Part shown: in pieces, positions 1-6,509 of the stretch
Numbering within the stretch: the first letter of the stretch is position 1
How the letters are laid out: every line of letters begins with the position of its first letter
Assembly: GCA_023433185.1 (NCBI GenBank)
Contig: JAEZEN010000430.1
Span: forward strand, 1-8,520
DNA: 8,520 nt
Reading direction: 5' to 3'
Source: Pseudomonadota bacterium
Lineage (GTDB): Bacteria > Pseudomonadota > Alphaproteobacteria > Rhizobiales > Kaistiaceae
Position numbers and translations under genes: made by a program
Notes under the pieces: model-generated
Seen by the model: the letters and a program-made list of their open reading frames with translations, nothing else
What the model was told of the DNA's origin: nothing
Database searches by the model: none

Positions 1-98
1 GGCGCGGCCACGTCCCGCTCGAAGGTGAGGGTTGCAAAGCGGCCCTGCGCATGATCGCGCGCCGCAGCCAGGCGCTCCGGTTTCGGCTTCGACATCAT
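1..98 (-). CDS. SRPBCC / AHSA1-type protein, N-terminus only (runs off the left edge)
   Basis: Only about the first 32 codons are present. After the start the protein reads MSKPKPERLAAARDHAQGRF and then ATLTFERDVAAP. This resembles the start of Activator-of-Hsp90-ATPase-1-like SRPBCC proteins, where a first beta strand of the type 'lxfeRdfdAPrelV' opens the helix-grip fold. The gene begins with tandem ATG codons (98-96 and 95-93). The first overlaps the ArsR stop codon by four bases (ATGA) and the second by one. An AAGGA box about nine bases upstream of the first ATG favours position 98. The overlap implies co-translation with the ArsR gene, and ArsR-SRPBCC pairs are a very common bacterial arrangement. 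The ligand of such proteins is usually unknown. The family call rests on a short N-terminus plus this context, so it is moderately sure. Confidence 0.6.
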   Translation of the reverse strand, partial: MMSKPKPERLAAARDHAQGRFATLTFERDVAA

Positions 99-436
99 TC
101 CGTACGGTCCTTCATTGCCTTCATCGCGAACGCCTCCAGCCGGCCGAGGCGGGATTCCCAGATGGCCTGCTGTTCATCGAGCCATGTCCGAACCGGTTCC
201 AGGGCTTCGGGTACGATGGCGCAGGTGCGCACCCGCCCATCCTTCGAAGTCGCAATCAGTCCCGCCTCCTCCAGCACCGAGATGTGCCGCATCACCGTGG
301 GCAGGCGGAGGCCCGTGGGTCCGGACAGGTCCGTCACCCGCATGGGCCGCTCGGCCAGCTTGGTCAGGATCGATCGACGGGTCGGATCGGCCAGGGCGTG
401 GAAGAGCAGCGAGAGTTCCGAAGGATGCTTAGTCAT
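95..436 (-). CDS. ArsR-family winged-helix transcriptional repressor
   Basis: This 113-residue protein has the typical ArsR length. The N-terminal 'FHALADPTRRSIL' (residues 12-24) is the family hallmark. The recognition-helix region follows at about 43-56 (LRLPTVMRHISVLEEAGL), then a beta-wing around 63-74 (SKDGRVRTC). A C-terminal helix carries a WLDEQQAIWESRL pattern seen in the ArsR members that precede SRPBCC genes. There is no CxC metal site and only one cysteine (Cys72), so metal sensing is unlikely. The protein probably represses its own two-gene unit. I chose the ATG at 436 because the homologous part begins there. A TTG at 466 would add ten unconserved residues. Neither start has a Shine-Dalgarno sequence. 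A possible promoter places transcription initiation at or near this ATG, so a leaderless message is possible. The gene follows the hydroxylase operon on the same strand after a 100-base gap. Confidence 0.85.
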   Translation of the reverse strand: MTKHPSELSLLFHALADPTRRSILTKLAERPMRVTDLSGPTGLRLPTVMRHISVLEEAGLIATSKDGRVRTCAIVPEALEPVRTWLDEQQAIWESRLGRLEAFAMKAMKDRTE

Positions 437-472
437 AATGCTAACTATCGCCAGTCCGCGGCCCAATGCAAG
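428..472 (-). promoter_or_regulatory. Putative arsR promoter with an inverted repeat over the start codon
   Basis: Reading the minus strand, TTGCAT (revcomp at 467-472) lies 16 bases before GATAGT (445-450), a plausible -35/-10 pair with matches of about 4 of 6 each. Only seven bases separate the -10 from the ATG at 436, so transcription could start at or very near the start codon. TTAG at 429-432 and CTAA at 441-444 form an inverted repeat with an 8-base spacer centred on the ATG, a reasonable site for autorepression. A second copy of gctaact lies at 490-496, exactly 50 bases from the one at 440-446. All of this is by eye. The promoter and operator calls are tentative. Confidence 0.35.
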
Positions 473-536
473 AGATACTTCGCCGACCAGCTAACTTTTC
501 TGGCGCCGGCGGGTGCTGTCGGCTGGTTGGCGGAGC

Positions 537-2816
537 TTAGAGGCCCAGCGACCGGATCGCGGCGAGCACGCGCGGCGGCGTCAGCGGCAACCGGTCGACG
601 ACCGCGGCGCCGGGCCGGCCGAGGGCATCGTCGATCGCGTTGGCGACCGCCGCACCCACGGCGGTGATCCCGCCTTCTCCCGCCCCCTTGACGCCGATCG
701 GGTTGAGCGGGCTCGGCGCGTCCTCGGTGACGAGGATCTCGACCGGCGGCATCTCCATCGCGGTCGGCATCAGATAGTCGGCGAAGCTCGCGGCGAGCGG
801 CTGACCGCTCTCATCGTAGATGAAGTCCTCGAACAGCGCGCCGCCGATGCCCTGCGCGGCGCCGCCGACGAGCTGGCCGTCGACCAGCATCGGATTGACC
901 GAGCGGCCGACATCATAGGCGACGAACAGGCGCTCGAGGGTGACGCCGCCGGTCTCGCGGTCGAGGCGTACCAGGGCGGCGTGGATGCCGTAGGGGTAGC
1001 ACATGTGGCTGGCCTCGAACCACGACTCGGCCGACGGCGGCCCGCCCTCCTCCGCTGCCGCGGCGCGGGCCACGTCAACGATCGCGACCGAGGCGCCGCC
1101 CGGCGCCTGTACCGACCCGCCGGCGATGGCGAGCACCTCCGGAGGCCGCTGGAGCAGCCGGCCGGCGACGCCGAGGATCGCCTGCCGGAGTTCCGTCGCC
1201 GCCATGTGCGCGGCGCTGCCGGTCATCACCGTCACGCGCGAGGCGAAGGCGCCCATGCCGTCGCGGATGCGGTCGGTCTGGCCATGGACGACGCGGATCG
1301 ACTCGACCGCGACGCCGAGCACGTCGGCGACGATCTGGGCGATCACCGTCTCGACCCCCTGGCCGATCGAGGCGGCACCGGTGACGACCTCGAGCCGGCC
1401 GTCGGGCTCGAGCGTGACGCGGGCGCCCTCGAAAGGACCGAGGCCGCTCTTCTCGACGAAGAAGCCGAAGCCGAAGCCGACCAGCTCGCCCGCGGCGCGG
1501 CGGCGGGCGAGGTCCTCGCGCAGCGCCTCGTGGCCCGCGAAATCGAGTGTCCTGTCGAGGAGCCCGGCATAGTCGCCCGAATCGAGGCTGACGTCGGTGC
1601 TGAGCGCGTCGAGTGCCCGCGCGTAGGGCATCCGTTCCTTCGGGATCAGGTTGACCCGGCGGACCGCGACCGGATCCTGCCCGAGCACGCGGGCGATCTC
1701 GTCGATGAGCCGCTCGCGGACGAACGTCCCCTCGTAGCGGCCGGGCGCGCGATAGGTGCCGCACGGCGTCTTGTTGGTGAGGCGGATGTGCCCGGCAACC
1801 CGGTAGGCCGGGATCACGTAGGGCCCGGGCAGCATCGCCGCCGTGAGGTCGGGCACGGTCGCGGCATGGGTGCGGACATAGGCGCCCTGATCGGCGAAGA
1901 ACTCGTCCTCCAGACCGAGGATGAAGCCGCGTTCGTCGACGGCGGCGCGGATGCGATGCACCTGGTCGCGGGAATGATTGGCGGCGATGAGATGCTCGCG
2001 CCGGTCCTCGACCCACTTCACCGGCCGGCCGAGGCGGAGCGCGGCGAGCGCCACCAGCACATCCTCGGGATAGATCTCCCCCCGCACGCCGAAGCCGCCG
2101 CCGACATGGCCCTCGTGGAGGTGGAGCTTCTCGAGCGGGAGATCGAGGAGCGCGGCAAGGCCTTTGCGGTTGATGTGCGGGATCTTGGCGGCACCGTGCA
2201 GTTCGAGGATGCCGGTCTCCGGCGCGATCCGGGCGATGGCGCCGCGGGTCTCCAGCGGCACGCCGCTGTGGCGGCCGACGGTCAGCGTCGCCTCGACGAT
2301 CCGGTGGGCGGCCGCGAAAGCCGCATCGACGTCGCCGTAGCCCTTGCGGATGACCGCGGCCTCGGTCGGCAGGCCGTCATCGAACTCCGCCGGCTCGGCG
2401 ACCGGATCGAGATGCGGGTCGAGGTCGTCGATCTCGGGGAAGACAAGGCCGGCGGCGTCCTCGGCGAGGTAGGCGTCCTCGGCGAAGACCACCGCGATCG
2501 GCTCGCCGACATAGCGCACCTTGCGGCTCGCGAGGATGGTCTGGCGATAGGGCTTCAGTCCCGGCACCCGCACCTGGCGGAAGTCGATCGGCGGGACGGC
2601 GGCCACGTCTGCGAAGGTCCACACGGCGGCGACGCCGGGCAGCGCCAGCGCCTCCTCCGCATCGATGCCGAGAAGCCGGCCATGCGCGACCGGCGAGCGT
2701 ACGACCCGCATGTGCATCTGGCCGGGGAAGTTGACGTCGGCGGCGAAGCGGCCCCGGCCGGTCAGAAGCGGGCCATCCTCGAGGCGCCGGACGGACCGGC
2801 CGATGACCCCGCCCAT
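537..2816 (-). CDS. Mo-hydroxylase molybdopterin-binding large subunit, second copy (CoxL-like, 'L2')
   Basis: This 759-residue protein is full length for the xanthine dehydrogenase family molybdopterin-binding subunit. It should bind Mo-cytosine dinucleotide and hydroxylate its substrate with water-derived oxygen in the cytoplasm; there is no signal peptide. Visible landmarks are the N-terminal 'GRSVRRLEDGPLLTGRGRF' region (6-24), VGGGFG (238-243), the substrate-pocket loop GTYRAPGRYE (353-362), the cofactor segment GAASIGQG (480-487), MGAFASR (521-527), and the C-terminal GEGG (713-716). Glu714 is expected to be the catalytic base. The CO dehydrogenase loop AYRCSFR is absent, so this is not a form I CO dehydrogenase. 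The start at 2816 overlaps the Fe-S subunit stop by one base (TGATG). The frame stays open upstream to about 3191, but that part is antisense-like low-complexity sequence within the Fe-S gene. A weak AAAAGATG box precedes the start. It is clearly related to, but diverged from, the 5595-3283 subunit. The substrate is unknown. Confidence 0.93.
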   Translation of the reverse strand: MGGVIGRSVRRLEDGPLLTGRGRFAADVNFPGQMHMRVVRSPVAHGRLLGIDAEEALALPGVAAVWTFADVAAVPPIDFRQVRVPGLKPYRQTILASRKVRYVGEPIAVVFAEDAYLAEDAAGLVFPEIDDLDPHLDPVAEPAEFDDGLPTEAAVIRKGYGDVDAAFAAAHRIVEATLTVGRHSGVPLETRGAIARIAPETGILELHGAAKIPHINRKGLAALLDLPLEKLHLHEGHVGGGFGVRGEIYPEDVLVALAALRLGRPVKWVEDRREHLIAANHSRDQVHRIRAAVDERGFILGLEDEFFADQGAYVRTHAATVPDLTAAMLPGPYVIPAYRVAGHIRLTNKTPCGTYRAPGRYEGTFVRERLIDEIARVLGQDPVAVRRVNLIPKERMPYARALDALSTDVSLDSGDYAGLLDRTLDFAGHEALREDLARRRAAGELVGFGFGFFVEKSGLGPFEGARVTLEPDGRLEVVTGAASIGQGVETVIAQIVADVLGVAVESIRVVHGQTDRIRDGMGAFASRVTVMTGSAAHMAATELRQAILGVAGRLLQRPPEVLAIAGGSVQAPGGASVAIVDVARAAAAEEGGPPSAESWFEASHMCYPYGIHAALVRLDRETGGVTLERLFVAYDVGRSVNPMLVDGQLVGGAAQGIGGALFEDFIYDESGQPLAASFADYLMPTAMEMPPVEILVTEDAPSPLNPIGVKGAGEGGITAVGAAVANAIDDALGRPGAAVVDRLPLTPPRVLAAIRSLGL

Positions 2817-3286
2817 CACCGCATCTTTTCGGCCGCTGCCGCAACAGCCTTGAGAATGTTCTGGTAGCCGGTGCAGCAGCAGAGGTTGGATGACAGCATC
2901 TCGCGCTGCCTCTCCTCGTCCATGTCGGGCTCGCGCTCGAGCGCCCCGACGGCGAGCATCAGGAAGCCCGGCGTGCAGAACCCGCACTGGAGGGCGTGGT
3001 GCTCGGAGAACGCCTCCTGCATGGGATGGAGGACGCCGTCGGTGGCGAGGCCCTCGACGGTGCGGATCTCGCGGCCCTCGGCCTGCACCGCGAACATCAG
3101 GCAGGCCCGCACCGGATCGCCGTCGACCAGCACCGTGCAGGCGCCGCAGACGCCGTGCTCGCAGCCGAGGTGGGTCCCGGTCAGCCGGCAATCGTCGCGG
3201 AGCGCATCGGCGAGCGTCCGCCGCGGCTCGACGCTGATGTCATGGGCGGTGCCGTTGACCTTGAGCGTGATCGCGCGCCGCGTCAT
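2816..3286 (-). CDS. Mo-hydroxylase 2Fe-2S small subunit (CoxS-like)
   Basis: This 156-residue protein has the expected length for the iron-sulfur subunit that passes electrons from the Mo centre to FAD. The N-terminal plant-ferredoxin-type domain holds Cys42, 47, 50 and 62 (GCEHGVCGACTVLVDG region). The C-terminal helical domain holds CGFC (101-104) and a second ligand pair in NLCCCTGYQNI (135-145). Family members normally read CRCTGY here; this one has cysteine at 137, giving three consecutive cysteines at 136-138 encoded by three TGC codons. The ligand positions 136 and 138 are kept, so the cluster should still form. The ATG at 3286 follows a good AAGGAAGG ribosome binding site and overlaps the preceding stop by four bases (ATGA). 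The gene's own stop overlaps the next start by one base. It is the only Fe-S subunit gene in the operon and presumably serves both large subunits. Confidence 0.95.
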   Translation of the reverse strand: MTRRAITLKVNGTAHDISVEPRRTLADALRDDCRLTGTHLGCEHGVCGACTVLVDGDPVRACLMFAVQAEGREIRTVEGLATDGVLHPMQEAFSEHHALQCGFCTPGFLMLAVGALEREPDMDEERQREMLSSNLCCCTGYQNILKAVAAAAEKMR

Positions 3287-5595
3287 GCCGCCTTCCTTTC
3301 CGCCGCCCGAATCGCGGCCCTGATGCGGGATGGCGTCGCCGGCACCTCGTTGATCTCGACGCCATAGGGCCGGAGTGCATCGCAGATCGCGTTGACGACC
3401 GCCGCCGGGGCGCCGATCGTCCCGCCCTCGCCGAGGCCCTTCGCCTTGGTGATCGACGCCGTGCTCAGCGTCTCGAGGTGGTGGATCTCGATGGGCGGGA
3501 TCTCGCTCGCGGTCGGTGGCAGGAAGTCGGCCAGCGAGCCGGTGAGGATGTTGCCCGAATGGTCGTAGACGACCTCCTCGAGGAGGGCGTTGCCGATGCC
3601 CTGGGCGATGCCGCCGTGGACCTGGCCCTCGGCGATCATCGGGTTGATGATGAGGCCGGCGTCCTCGACCGCGAGGAAGCGGAGGATGCGGACGCCGCCC
3701 GTCTCGATGTCGACCTCCACCGTCGCCGCGTGGCAGGCATTGGAATAGGTGCCCGGCGGATCGTAGGTGGCGAAGGCCATCAGGCCCGAGTCCTCGTCGT
3801 TGCCGAACTGGTGGCTCTTGTGGAAGACGGCGCGCGCGAGTTCAGGGATGGCGACGTGGCCGCCGCCCGGGGCGGTGGCGCGGCCGTCACCGAGGACGAT
3901 CCCGTCGCCATCGGTCTGGAGCAGGATCCCTGCCGCCGCCTTGAGCTTCACGGCGAGCTTGTCGGCGGCGAGCTTGCAGGCCCCGCCCGAGATCACCATC
4001 GAGCGGCTGGCGAAGGTGCCCCAGCCATAGGGCGTCGCATCGGTGTCCCCGTGGATGACGCGGATCGCGTCGGGCGTCAGGCCGAGGATGTCGGCGACCA
4101 GCTGGCGGAGGGCCTGCTGGAGGCCCTGGCCGTGCGGCGAAGCGCCGATCCTGAGCTCGACATGGCCCGAGGGGTCCATGGCGATCTCGACCCGCTCGTA
4201 GCCGGGGGTGATGTCCATGCCGCGCGCCGCGAACGCCGGCGTGCCGTAGCCGGAGCGTTCGTTGAAGACTGAGAACCCGACGCCGATGTATCGCCCTACG
4301 GACCAGGCGGCACGCTGACGTTCGCGGAACGCGGCAAGGCCGACGGTCTCTTCTGCAAGATCGAGAGACCGCCGGTAGGAACCTTCGTCATAGGTGATGC
4401 CGGTCGCGGTCTTGTACGGAAACTCCGCGACCAGGTTGCGGCGCCGGATCTCGACCGGATCGATCCCCAGTCGGGTGGCGGCGATGTCCATCAGCCGCTC
4501 CATCGACAGGGTGATCGCCGGACGCGAGACGCCCCGGTAAGGCGCCATCGGGCAGGTATTGGTGGCGATGCCGCGGGCGCGGACCTTGTACTGACGGAAA
4601 TCGTAGGGGCCTGGGAACTCGGCCATCGCCATGAGCGGTTCGACACCGCACGTCACCGGATAGCAGGAATAGGCACCGACATTGCAGCGGATATCGGCCT
4701 CGACCGCGAGCAGCCGGCCATCGGCCGCGAAGGCCCCGCGGACGTGATGGCGCTGGTCGCGGCTGTGGAAGGATGCGGTGAGGTTCTCGAGCCGATCCTC
4801 GACCCAGGCGACCGGTCGGCCGAAGCGCTGCGCCGCCCAGACCAGGAAGACATATTCCGGGATCAGCGCCATCTTCTGCCCGAAGCCGCCGCCGACATCG
4901 GGCGCGACGACGCGAAGGTCGCTCTCGGGCATCCCGAGGCAATCGGCGATGCCGGTGCGGAGCATGTGCGGCATCTGGGTCGAGCACGTCAGCGTAGCGC
5001 GGCCGCTGCGGCGATCGAAGACGGCATGGCCGGCCCGCGCTTCCATCGGCATCGCACTCTGGCGGCGCGAGCAGGTCTCGAACTCCACGACCGCCGCGGC
5101 GGCGGCGAACGCCTCGGCGAAGCCCGCGGTTTCGATGCGGCCCTCCACCAGCACGTTGCCGGCGGCCGCCGGGTGGGCCTGGGGCGCGTCGCTCGCGAGC
5201 GCCGCGTCGAGGTCGACGACCGCGTCCTCCGGCTCGATGTCGACGAAGACCTCGTCGGCGATGTCCTCGGCCGCAGCGCGGGTGGCCGCGATCACCGCCG
5301 CGACCGGCTCACCGGCGAAGGCGACCCTGTCCGCGGCGAGGATCGGCTGGGTCACGGCGACATAGTCGGGGCGGTGAAGGATCGGCCGGATGCCCGTGAC
5401 ACCGGCGAGGTCGCCGGCGGTGAGGAGCCGCGCGCCGGGCGGGGCCTCGATGCCGACGATGCGGCCACGGGCGACGGGTCTGCGCACGAAGGCCACCGCA
5501 TCGGCATCGGCGGCGAGGTCGCCGGTGAACCAGCCGTCGCCCGCTAGCAGCGCGCGGTCCTCGCTCCGCGGCAGCGGACGGCCGACCCAGCTCAT
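3283..5595 (-). CDS. Mo-hydroxylase molybdopterin-binding large subunit, first copy (CoxL-like, 'L1')
   Basis: This 770-residue catalytic subunit belongs to the xanthine/CO dehydrogenase superfamily and has the usual length. Landmarks in order are GRPLPRSEDRALLAGDGWF (5-23), the AGEPVAAVIA region (94-103), VGGGFGQK (234-241), the pocket loop APYRGVSRP (351-359), the cofactor segment GASPHGQG (484-491), WGTFASRS (525-532), and GLGEGG near the C-terminus (720-725). Glu723 is expected to be the catalytic base. The loop resembles the APYRGAGRP form of so-called form II CoxL proteins, whose substrates are diverse, and lacks the Cys loop of CO dehydrogenase. I chose the ATG at 5595 because the conserved N-terminus begins there and it overlaps the FAD subunit stop by four bases (ATGA). 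The frame is open further upstream to about 6078, but only as a shadow of the FAD gene. The 3' end overlaps the Fe-S gene start by four bases. No signal peptide is visible. The substrate is not identifiable. Confidence 0.94.
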   Translation of the reverse strand: MSWVGRPLPRSEDRALLAGDGWFTGDLAADADAVAFVRRPVARGRIVGIEAPPGARLLTAGDLAGVTGIRPILHRPDYVAVTQPILAADRVAFAGEPVAAVIAATRAAAEDIADEVFVDIEPEDAVVDLDAALASDAPQAHPAAAGNVLVEGRIETAGFAEAFAAAAAVVEFETCSRRQSAMPMEARAGHAVFDRRSGRATLTCSTQMPHMLRTGIADCLGMPESDLRVVAPDVGGGFGQKMALIPEYVFLVWAAQRFGRPVAWVEDRLENLTASFHSRDQRHHVRGAFAADGRLLAVEADIRCNVGAYSCYPVTCGVEPLMAMAEFPGPYDFRQYKVRARGIATNTCPMAPYRGVSRPAITLSMERLMDIAATRLGIDPVEIRRRNLVAEFPYKTATGITYDEGSYRRSLDLAEETVGLAAFRERQRAAWSVGRYIGVGFSVFNERSGYGTPAFAARGMDITPGYERVEIAMDPSGHVELRIGASPHGQGLQQALRQLVADILGLTPDAIRVIHGDTDATPYGWGTFASRSMVISGGACKLAADKLAVKLKAAAGILLQTDGDGIVLGDGRATAPGGGHVAIPELARAVFHKSHQFGNDEDSGLMAFATYDPPGTYSNACHAATVEVDIETGGVRILRFLAVEDAGLIINPMIAEGQVHGGIAQGIGNALLEEVVYDHSGNILTGSLADFLPPTASEIPPIEIHHLETLSTASITKAKGLGEGGTIGAPAAVVNAICDALRPYGVEINEVPATPSRIRAAIRAAERKAA

Positions 5596-6449
5596 GGCGC
5601 GACCGCCCGTTCGAGCGCCCGTCGGGTCATGACGGCGATCAGTTCCGACTTGTATTCGGCGGTGGCGTGGATGTCGCCGAACGGCTCGAAGGCGGCACGG
5701 GCCGCCTCGGCAGCCGCCCTGAAGACGGCGTCGCCCGGCGTCGCCCCGACGAGCAGGGCCTCGGCGCCCTCGGCGCGCACGGGCTTGTCGACCACGCCGC
5801 CGAGCGCCAGCCGCGCCTCGCCGATGATGCCGTTCTCGGTGCGGACCGCGGCAAGGGCGGAGACCATGGCGAAGTCGCCGGCCCGGCGGCTGAACTCGAT
5901 GAAGCTGCAGCGCCACTCGGCGCCGAGCCGCGGGAGGCGAATCTCCGTCACCATCTCGCCATCGCGGATATCGGTCGTGAAGATCGACTTGAACCAGTCC
6001 CGGGCGGATATCCGCCGCTCCGCCTGGGTGCTCCGCACCACGATCTCCGCGTCGAGGGCGAGGGCCAGCGTGCACCATTCGGCCGAAGGATCGGCATGCG
6101 CCACCGAGCCGCCGAACGTGCCGCGCCGGCGGATCGGCAGGTGCGCGATGTGGCGGGCGACGGCGGGCAGGAGAGAGCCGAGCGGCCCGGACGCCACCGG
6201 CTGCTCGAAGACCGCGTGCCGGGTCAGCGCGCCGATCGAAAGGGTTTCGCCCTCCTCGCGCACCCCGGCGATGCCTGCGATGCCGTTGATGTCGACGAGG
6301 ACGGCCGGCCGTGCGAGGCGGAAGTTCATCGCCGGCACCAGGCTCTGCCCGCCGGCCAGCACCCGCGCCTCGCCGCCATGCTCGCCGAGGAGGGCCACGG
6401 CCTCGTCGACCGAGCGCGGAGCGAAGTATTCGAAGGACGCCGGCTTCAT
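5592..6449 (-). CDS. Mo-hydroxylase FAD-binding medium subunit (CoxM-like)
   Basis: This 285-residue protein matches the FAD-binding subunit of the xanthine/CO dehydrogenase family. It takes electrons from the 2Fe-2S subunit and passes them to an acceptor. The N-terminal 'FEYFAPRSVDEAVALL' opening is typical. The FAD pyrophosphate-binding motifs are AGGQSL (32-37) and RGTFGGSVAHADPSAE (109-124). The C-terminal CO_dehydrogenase flavoprotein domain includes the LALGGV segment (about 215-221). It is the first gene of the operon. The ATG at 6449 aligns with the family start but has no convincing Shine-Dalgarno sequence; the bases before it on the coding strand are GCCTCTTCCC, with only GGGG further up. 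Its stop overlaps the next start by four bases. The XRE-cupin gene ends 60 bases upstream on the same strand, so partial co-transcription with the regulator is possible. Confidence 0.94.
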   Translation of the reverse strand: MKPASFEYFAPRSVDEAVALLGEHGGEARVLAGGQSLVPAMNFRLARPAVLVDINGIAGIAGVREEGETLSIGALTRHAVFEQPVASGPLGSLLPAVARHIAHLPIRRRGTFGGSVAHADPSAEWCTLALALDAEIVVRSTQAERRISARDWFKSIFTTDIRDGEMVTEIRLPRLGAEWRCSFIEFSRRAGDFAMVSALAAVRTENGIIGEARLALGGVVDKPVRAEGAEALLVGATPGDAVFRAAAEAARAAFEPFGDIHATAEYKSELIAVMTRRALERAVAP

Positions 6450-6509
6450 GGGAAGAGGCTACCCCGATATTGAACGTATTTCAAACGAATTCAGTATCAA
6501 TGAAGCCGG
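6450..6509 (-). promoter_or_regulatory. Putative promoter/operator of the Mo-hydroxylase operon
   Basis: This AT-rich 60-base gap between the regulator stop and the FAD-subunit start stands out against its GC-rich surroundings. On the plus strand TTGAA (6470-6474) and TTCAA (6480-6484) form an inverted repeat with a 5-base spacer. On the minus strand TGAATTCGTT is followed directly by TGAAATACGTT, a near-direct repeat. Two weak promoter readings exist on the minus strand. One is TTGATA (revcomp at 6495-6500), 16 bases, then TACGTT (6473-6478). The other is TTGAAA (6479-6484), 17 bases, then TAGCCT (6456-6461). The second would leave almost no leader, consistent with the missing Shine-Dalgarno. 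The neighbouring XRE-cupin protein is the obvious candidate to bind here. This reading is by eye only. Confidence 0.4.

Noticed and set aside
500..536. Rho-independent terminator after the hydroxylase operon
   Set aside because: The GC-rich stretch offers only a stem of about four pairs with a long loop, and no T-run follows on the minus strand.
513..2867. A plus-strand open frame of 784 codons opposite the second large subunit
   Set aside because: It lies antisense to a protein with clear family motifs. Its translation is rich in Asp, Arg, Gly and Ala without recognisable domains, as expected when GC-rich codons are read backwards. No ribosome binding site supports it.
2817..3191. N-terminal extension of the second large subunit into the Fe-S gene
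   Set aside because: The extra residues are Arg/Gly-rich out-of-frame sequence. Family homology begins at the ATG at 2816, which overlaps the Fe-S stop.
3478..4272. Plus-strand open frame of 264 codons opposite the first large subunit, and a similar one at 4744-5547
   Set aside because: These have the same low-complexity antisense composition opposite well-supported coding sequence, with no motif or start signal.
5596..6078. N-terminal extension of the first large subunit into the FAD gene
   Set aside because: The extra residues are low-complexity out-of-frame sequence. The ATG at 5595 forms an ATGA overlap and starts the conserved domain.
537..6449. Naming the operon coxMSL (aerobic CO dehydrogenase)
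   Set aside because: Neither large subunit has the AYRCSFR active-site loop, the gene order differs, and there are two large subunits. Only the superfamily can be supported.
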